64,000 nucleotides of DNA, taken from contig JAIEOQ010000004.1 in assembly GCA_019750335.1 (NCBI GenBank), forward strand, positions 186,001 through 250,000. The letters are read 5' to 3'. The notes beneath the pieces were generated by a model. The model ran no database searches and had not been told where the DNA came from. It saw nothing but the letters and a program-made list of their open reading frames with translations. The DNA is from Candidatus Obscuribacterales bacterium. Lineage in GTDB: Bacteria > Cyanobacteriota > Vampirovibrionia > Obscuribacterales > Obscuribacteraceae. The position numbers and the translations under genes were made by a program. Shown piece after piece: positions 59,389-64,000 of this stretch (positions are counted from its first letter, which is position 1; each line of letters opens with the position of its first letter).

Positions 59389-60471
59389 CTAGCGTAAAGC
59401 AATTTGTTTCTTAGCCTTATGTTCGAGATCTTCAGCTTCTACAGTTCTGTTTGTTGCTCGTAATAATTCTGCATAGTTTGACAATACATTTGCCAATGCT
59501 GGATTCGCGCTACTTGAAATTTTTTCGTATATATTTATCGAGCGCTTATATAAGGCTTCGGCATCTGCAAATTTGTTTTGGCTACGGTACAGAATAGCTA
59601 GGTTGTTGCAAGTGTTTGCAACTTCCGCGCTCTCTTTGCCGTTAGTCTTTTCGTAGATATTAATCGCGCGATGAAATAAGGGTTCGGCTTCCCCATAACG
59701 ATTTTGAACTCGATAAAGCTCACCTAAGTTGTTTAGTGTATTTGCCACTTCTATGCTGTTGGCTCCAGTTATTCTTTCAAGAGTCCCAAGTGTCCATTTG
59801 AAGACCGGTTCTGCTTGCGCATAACGTCCTTGTTTGAAATATAATCCGGCTAGATTATTGCGCACGTTAGCGGCTTCGATACTTTCTAGTCCTGCGCCTT
59901 TTTCATAAGCTAGTTCGGCTTCCTTGAACAAGGCTTCGGCTTGGGCATAATGACCACTCTCGTAATATAGTTGAGCAAGACTATTCTCGCTTTCCGCGAT
60001 GCTGGAAGCATTCGCCTCTAAGTTATCTTCTCGTATGGAAAGCGCTTGTTGAAGCGTATCTTCGGCTTCGCTATATTTGCCTTGCTTTGTGTATATAAGA
60101 CCAAGTCCGTTCAGGCTTTTGCTCAGAGAAAGTAGGTATGGGCGCATTGCTTTATGTTGAATCTCTTTAGCCCGGTTGAAGAGTTCGCTGCTTGCCGATA
60201 ATTTACCGGTACGAAAATATAGCTTAGCTAAATCGATGCTCGCTCCAGCGACTTCGATACTCTCTGTACCGTGGGCTTTCTCTTGTGCGGATAATGCGCT
60301 TTTCAGTTTATTTTCGGCTGTGACAAAATCATTCTTCTTAATACAATCAAAAGCTTCGGCTTTGAGTTTATCCGGGTTGTTGGCGGTGAAGACACTAACC
60401 CCGACACAAATAATTAAGAGAGAGACTAGCCCATACATAAAAAACATTTTTTTTGAGCTGCGGTTTAGCAT
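59389..60471 (-). CDS. Membrane-anchored TPR protein (kinesin-light-chain-like repeats)
   Basis: 360 aa. An N-terminal hydrophobic helix (about 8-28, FFMYGLVSLLIICVGVSVF) anchors or exports a chain of 42-residue TPR_10/12 units with repeated blocks such as EVANTLNNLGELYRVQNRYGEAE, EVANTCNNLAILYRSQNKFADAE and IEAANVRNNLAGLYFKQGRYAQAE. The repeats begin near residue 60 and run to the C-terminus. They predict a protein-binding superhelix. No enzyme domain. Single gene with a 48-bp gap to the glycine-zipper gene upstream. Confidence 0.85.
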   Translation of the reverse strand: MLNRSSKKMFFMYGLVSLLIICVGVSVFTANNPDKLKAEAFDCIKKNDFVTAENKLKSALSAQEKAHGTESIEVAGASIDLAKLYFRTGKLSASSELFNRAKEIQHKAMRPYLLSLSKSLNGLGLIYTKQGKYSEAEDTLQQALSIREDNLEANASSIAESENSLAQLYYESGHYAQAEALFKEAELAYEKGAGLESIEAANVRNNLAGLYFKQGRYAQAEPVFKWTLGTLERITGANSIEVANTLNNLGELYRVQNRYGEAEPLFHRAINIYEKTNGKESAEVANTCNNLAILYRSQNKFADAEALYKRSINIYEKISSSANPALANVLSNYAELLRATNRTVEAEDLEHKAKKQIALR

Positions 60472-60519
60472 TGATATTCTCCAGTTTTGACGGTTTAGTG
60501 AAATAGGAAGGTCACGCTA

Positions 60520-61122
60520 TTAGCGTAGGTCGCCCTTGAGCAGGCTGGCTCCCAAGCCTACTGCGGCACCAATGCCGGCTCCTTGCAAGGCGCGTCTGTG
60601 TCCACGGCTGGCGGCCGCACCGACACCTAAACCAACAAGTGTTCCGGTAGTGACATTCTTGACTATTGGATGGCGCTTCATAGTATTGCTTGAGCGAACT
60701 AGTCCGACTCCAGCCCCCGTGCCTGCGCCAATAGCCGCACCGCGAACAACACCGCGACCGCTAATTAAACCGGTAACTGCACCGGCAGCTGTTCCTACGC
60801 CTGCGCCAACGGTCGCTGCCTTAACTTTGGGATGTCTCTGGAAAAATGTACGATTGTCTCGCACATAAACAGTTTGATAAACCGGCCTGGTTACTACTGG
60901 CGCGGGAGCTGAAATTCTTTGCTGCGGTGCTGAAACTATTGCCGATGAAGTTCTCACGGTTGTAACGGGAGTGTCATAGCGTGCATTCTGGTTGATCAGT
61001 TTAGTTCTGTTCGTAGTAGCTACTTTGCCAGTTAGAACAGTACTTTGTGCCCAACCAGGGCTAAGCTGCATGCATAAGCAAGCAAAGACAATAATAGAAG
61101 AAAGCTTGTGATTCAGAGACAT
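60520..61122 (-). CDS. Secreted glycine-zipper protein
   Basis: 200 aa. Signal peptide about 1-25 (ending SPGWAQS). Residues 30-95 are Thr/Val/Pro-rich. Residues about 100-195 are alternating small residues with GxxxGxxxG patterns (GAGVGTAAGAVTGLISG, GAAIGAGTGAGVGL, GTLVGLGVGAAA, GAGIGAAVGLGASLL), as in YMGG/glycine-zipper proteins that insert into membranes. Paired HPK/HPI segments (FFQRHPKVKAATVG, MKRHPIVKNVTTG) mark two halves of an internal duplication. Function unknown. Confidence 0.8.
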   Translation of the reverse strand: MSLNHKLSSIIVFACLCMQLSPGWAQSTVLTGKVATTNRTKLINQNARYDTPVTTVRTSSAIVSAPQQRISAPAPVVTRPVYQTVYVRDNRTFFQRHPKVKAATVGAGVGTAAGAVTGLISGRGVVRGAAIGAGTGAGVGLVRSSNTMKRHPIVKNVTTGTLVGLGVGAAASRGHRRALQGAGIGAAVGLGASLLKGDLR

Positions 61123-61170
61123 AGGTCCTCCGGTGGCAGCGAGCTAATAAGACTGGATTCCTGTAATGAT

Positions 61171-61206
61171 GCAACGCATCACGTTTTCAGTGACGGGATG
61201 CGTTGC
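61171..61206. repeat. 10-bp inverted repeat upstream of the glycine-zipper gene
   Basis: GCAACGCATC (61171-61180) and GATGCGTTGC (61197-61206), perfect with a 16-bp spacer, 49 bp upstream of the ATG at 61122. No T-run follows, so a 5'-UTR hairpin or operator is more likely than a terminator. Confidence 0.4.
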
Positions 61207-61363
61207 CAAAGGTTCCTAGAACTAGGACTTAGATGATTGCTAATTTAATATTTGAGATGATCGCGGATAAGTAGTCGGAGCTTCGTCAACGTTGCAAATG
61301 TTTGGCGCGTGTCCCTTGCGGTCGTATCTCGAAGGGCTGAAGCGGCGAAAGATCGTTTCAGTT

Positions 61364-61855
61364 TTATTGCTTATCGTTTGAATAGTGATAATTCAGCAGC
61401 TGAAGTAAAGTAGAACGCAAAAGGTCGCGTTCTGAATCAGCCAATGGTTTTAAAAATTCGTTCTGTTCTTTTTCGGCAAGCTTTAAACCTTTGTTCAAAG
61501 TTTTTTTACCGCGTGGCGTAAGATAAAGAAGATAGCTGCGTCTGTCATTTGGGTTGGCGCAGCGTATTACTAAATCACGTTTTTCCAATTCGTCGATCAG
61601 TTGTACGGTTGTTGTGCGATCGACTTGATGTTTTTGTCCAAGCTCATGCTGAGTAAGTGGACCTTCCGCATCAAGGATACGCAACAAGCCTAATTCGCGA
61701 GGACTTAGTCCTAATGGTTTAAGAGCTTGGCTTACACGATCGCGAATTAGCAAAGCGTTTCGATTAAGCAAAAAGCCGATACTGCCGGCTAAGCTTTCTG
61801 GCACGACCGACGTCTGTTTTAAGCTTCGCGTTCTTTTGTTTTTTTGATTGGTCAT
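61364..61855 (-). CDS. MarR-family transcriptional regulator
   Basis: 163 aa. A winged helix-turn-helix typical of MarR: GFLLNRNALLIRDRVSQALKPLGLSPRELGLLRIL, LTQHELGQKHQVDRTTTVQLIDELEKRDLVIR, with the wing DRRSYLLYLTPRGKKTL. Forms a dimer that binds short inverted repeats. A short inverted repeat TTCAGG/CCTGAA (61863-61883) is just upstream of the start and could be its own operator. It lies 36 bp after the HETGH gene on the same strand. Ligand and targets unknown. Confidence 0.93.
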   Translation of the reverse strand: MTNQKNKRTRSLKQTSVVPESLAGSIGFLLNRNALLIRDRVSQALKPLGLSPRELGLLRILDAEGPLTQHELGQKHQVDRTTTVQLIDELEKRDLVIRCANPNDRRSYLLYLTPRGKKTLNKGLKLAEKEQNEFLKPLADSERDLLRSTLLQLLNYHYSNDKQ

Positions 61856-61891
61856 GCTTGAATTCAGGAAGCTATCGCCTGAAATTATATA

Positions 61892-63550
61892 TTATTTCAG
61901 CTGTTTCAATTCTTGTTTTACTAACTCAAGCACGGTTGGAAATTTCTCTTTGATCATTTTGTCTGTTTCGTAATTGGCTGCTCCGCCGTTCAAAGAGGCA
62001 AATGCATCGGCAAAAGTCTCGTCGCGTCCGGGACCGTTTGCTTGCAGATAATAATGCAGATTCGAGCGATCTTCGGCAGTGAATTTCTGAACATCTTTAT
62101 TGTAAGCATCGATAAATGGTTGACCATTTGAAAATATTACGCCGGCGCCTGGTCCCATGGCCAAATTTACACCATGACCGGTTTCATGGCGAACGATCCC
62201 GCCAGGACGTGCGCTGTACCGCCAGATGCCGTCAGAAGTATATTTTTCGCTGGCCACTACCCATTTGCGGACAGGGACAAAAATGCCGTCTACATCATCC
62301 CAAGATTTGCCGACAGGCCAACCACGAGGACGATCTCCTTTGAATTCAGGCAAAACGCTTGTAAGCTTTTCAGCTGTAACAAGTTTTATTCCTTTGTGTT
62401 TCAGAAGATCGATCACCGGCTGAGGAAGCTCGGCAGCAATAGTAGTGATGGTGTCCTGAAAACGTTTTGACCCTTCTTTATAGTCAATAAAGCCTTTTGG
62501 GTTAGAGGCTTTTTTTACTGTTTCCTGACCTTGAGACGAAAAATGATGCAAATTATTTTGTTGGTCGATATACGAATAAGCTAAATCTTCCACGGCAATA
62601 TGTTCTTTTCGTCCATCGCTTGCCGTCCATTCGTTTTTGTCTAAGTCAGTCGCTGACCAAGAGATATTCTGATCGTAGATTTTTACCGCTTGCTTGCTTA
62701 TGTTGTACTGAATTATTCTTTTGTCGTTGATTTCACGTATTGAGTTGCCGTTACTTGTGGTCCAGGAGCGTACGCTATCTTTGCTATCCAAAGTTTCAAT
62801 ATAAAACCTTGTGCCGTCTACACCGTAAAGTCTTTTGCGCGGTCCGCTCACCTGGTCGCCGGACTTGGTGAACCATTCATTACTGTCTTTTGTTTTGCGC
62901 CATTCTTTCAATGTGCCTGAGCGCCATTCTTTCAATGAGACATTGTCATCGAAATAAACAAAATCATTGCGATCCCCATCCGGATATTTGATCGCTGTCG
63001 CATTGCCTTGGTCGTTGAACGTCGCTTTGCTTGAATCGGGTCTTTCTACCCATTCTCCGTTCGTGCTTTCCCAAAAACTGCCGCCTTCATACAGCTTGGC
63101 TTGGATGCCTGCTTGTTTGCTATAACGTCCGTTTGCATCCCAATGAGTTTTATCGTACGAATTTGTTTTTGAATTCCATTTCAATTGATCTTTTGTACCG
63201 TCTTTATAAAATGTGTTGACGGTAGTAATTTGCTCTTTGTCGCGAATAAAAGTTCTAACCCGACCATCGGGATAGTTTATTTGTTCGATTAAGCCGCTTT
63301 TTTTTGTAATGTTGCTGCTGTCGAGAGCCAATAAGCTTTCTCTATCCGGTAGCTTGCTCTCGGACTTACTTTCATTAGTCTTTTCGTATACGTCGGTAAA
63401 AAGCACAAAAGCAACAGTGTTATCCGACAAATTTCTTTGCTGATTCTTGGGATTGTTTTCTAAGGCAGGCAAAAATTGAGGCTCATCCTTTAAGGCAGAG
63501 CCCTTTCTGACTGTAGGATTGTCGACAGTTAAATCCACGCCAGACACCAT
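61892..63550 (-). CDS. Hypothetical protein with YD-like repeats and HETGH motif
   Basis: 552 aa, no signal peptide. Residues about 90-330 contain repeated beta-hairpin-like units with YPDG, KDGT, WNSKTNSYDK, YPDGD and DKNEWTASDG, which resemble YD/RHS-type antiparallel repeats. The C-terminal 180 residues carry GGIVRHETGHGVNLAMG (zinc-binding HExGH) followed by DETFADAFASLNGG, with a Glu that could complete a gluzincin site, similar to anthrax lethal-factor-like ATLF domains. It may be a toxin or processing enzyme. The ATG start lies 86 bp before the partial gene at 63636. Confidence 0.72.
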   Translation of the reverse strand: MVSGVDLTVDNPTVRKGSALKDEPQFLPALENNPKNQQRNLSDNTVAFVLFTDVYEKTNESKSESKLPDRESLLALDSSNITKKSGLIEQINYPDGRVRTFIRDKEQITTVNTFYKDGTKDQLKWNSKTNSYDKTHWDANGRYSKQAGIQAKLYEGGSFWESTNGEWVERPDSSKATFNDQGNATAIKYPDGDRNDFVYFDDNVSLKEWRSGTLKEWRKTKDSNEWFTKSGDQVSGPRKRLYGVDGTRFYIETLDSKDSVRSWTTSNGNSIREINDKRIIQYNISKQAVKIYDQNISWSATDLDKNEWTASDGRKEHIAVEDLAYSYIDQQNNLHHFSSQGQETVKKASNPKGFIDYKEGSKRFQDTITTIAAELPQPVIDLLKHKGIKLVTAEKLTSVLPEFKGDRPRGWPVGKSWDDVDGIFVPVRKWVVASEKYTSDGIWRYSARPGGIVRHETGHGVNLAMGPGAGVIFSNGQPFIDAYNKDVQKFTAEDRSNLHYYLQANGPGRDETFADAFASLNGGAANYETDKMIKEKFPTVLELVKQELKQLK

Positions 63551-63635
63551 AGAGTAACTGCTTACACCCTAAGTCATAGAGCGTAAAAATCAAATGACAA
63601 AAATCAGTTAGCGGGGGGATCTTACGAAAAAATGT

Positions 63636-64000
63636 TCAAACAAACTCGAACCAACGTTGAAAAAAGTCGTTGCGATTTTTTTTGTAAAGGGTAACCAAGG
63701 GTTCTAATTTTTCACCGTGGGGCATGGCAGACAAAGTCGCAATCTTAGATCTATGTACAATCACACTTTCAAAAAATAGCTCACCATCTTCTTTTGGCAT
63801 AATTGTAAGCAGTTCAGCGACTCCACGCGGTGGTTGAAAATGATGATAATCAATCGGTGTAGTCCAGCTGCCACCCCAAATAAAAAAACCATGTTTGGCC
63901 ATGAGCGGAACGACATCTTCCACCATGCCCGGTTTTTGATTTCTACGGTTGAGAAATTCCCAGCCTTTTGCCGGATGAATTTGAGCCGTGCCCTGCTCTT
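63636..64000 (-). CDS. Partial M15-like peptidase (C-terminal end), runs off the window
   Basis: The frame is open from 63636 to the right edge of the window; the part read so far is about 120 residues. Upstream of an internal Met it continues with EQGTAQIHPAKGWEFLNRRN, then PGMVEDVVPLMAKHGFFIWGG and the motif TPIDYHHFQ, like the metal-binding HxF end of M15 D-Ala-D-Ala carboxypeptidase/VanY-type peptidases. The start and most metal ligands lie outside the window. Peptidoglycan trimming is the usual job of that family. Confidence 0.65.
   Translation of the reverse strand, partial: EQGTAQIHPAKGWEFLNRRNQKPGMVEDVVPLMAKHGFFIWGGSWTTPIDYHHFQPPRGVAELLTIMPKEDGELFFESVIVHRSKIATLSAMPHGEKLEPLVTLYKKNRNDFFQRWFEFV

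Overview
This is a gene-dense chromosomal window of moderate GC content, with 55 CDS entries and no rRNA, tRNA, CRISPR array or intact insertion sequence that I could see. The gene content suggests a Gram-negative-type, respiring, heterotrophic bacterium with many secreted proteins. Evidence includes a MurE with the DNPR motif of meso-diaminopimelate enzymes, Lgt, a LytR-CpsA-Psr protein, complex I antiporter-like subunits, respiratory GlpD, a MqnA/MqnD-type menaquinone protein, KorAB and HemL. The mix of Gly/Pro-rich secreted proteins, CHAT/TPR, DUF4388, TrbI-like and CAP-domain proteins is what I would expect of a non-photosynthetic relative of cyanobacteria (Melainabacteria/Vampirovibrionia, Obscuribacterales-like). 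That placement is an inference from style, not a phylogeny.

Layout. 0-3 kb: two tandem secreted Gly/Pro-rich paralogues and a secreted esterase, all on the minus strand. 2.9-3.4 kb: an intergenic region with a degenerate 17-bp tandem repeat. 3.4-10 kb: a coiled-coil protein, then DNA maintenance genes (rarA, uvrC, radA) with a lone AbiEi/DUF6088-type regulator whose upstream region carries inverted repeats. 10-15 kb: lgt, a GT87-like membrane protein coupled to a D-2-hydroxyacid dehydrogenase, and glpD. 15-27.7 kb: secreted and envelope proteins (TPR-CHAT protein with a degenerate active site, TrbI-like proteins, CAP-domain protein, VWA protein) mixed with a nucleotidyltransferase, a desaturase, an SDR enzyme and a YfiH/PgeF protein. 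27.7-35 kb: energy metabolism, with nuoM and nuoL divergent rather than in one operon, a small His-rich membrane protein, and korAB. 35-42.7 kb: small hypothetical proteins, a DnaJ-like/MshEN-like adaptor, an LCP protein, a transaldolase-family aldolase, two linked zincins and an MqnA/MqnD-type protein. 42.7-54.6 kb: an ABC exporter, a frameshifted esterase gene, a FAD dehydrogenase/malic enzyme operon, an acyltransferase/deacetylase pair, DUF4388, murE, and rpmA-rplU. 54.7-64 kb: peroxiredoxin, thioredoxin-like protein, hemL, a chimeric IS1595-like DNA-binding protein, comF, a TPR protein, a glycine-zipper protein, marR, an HETGH protein, and a partial M15-like peptidase running off the window.

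The most interesting signals are: (1) a protein that keeps the zinc ribbon and C-terminal tail of an IS1595 transposase but appears to have a DprA-type winged helix in place of the catalytic core; (2) a perfect 22-bp palindrome present twice in the window, once just upstream of that gene and once upstream of a fatty-acid desaturase; (3) a long hairpin that would bury the Shine-Dalgarno of the gene starting at 46156, which is itself frameshifted; (4) a CHAT domain lacking both catalytic residues; (5) inverted repeats before the lone AbiEi-like gene.
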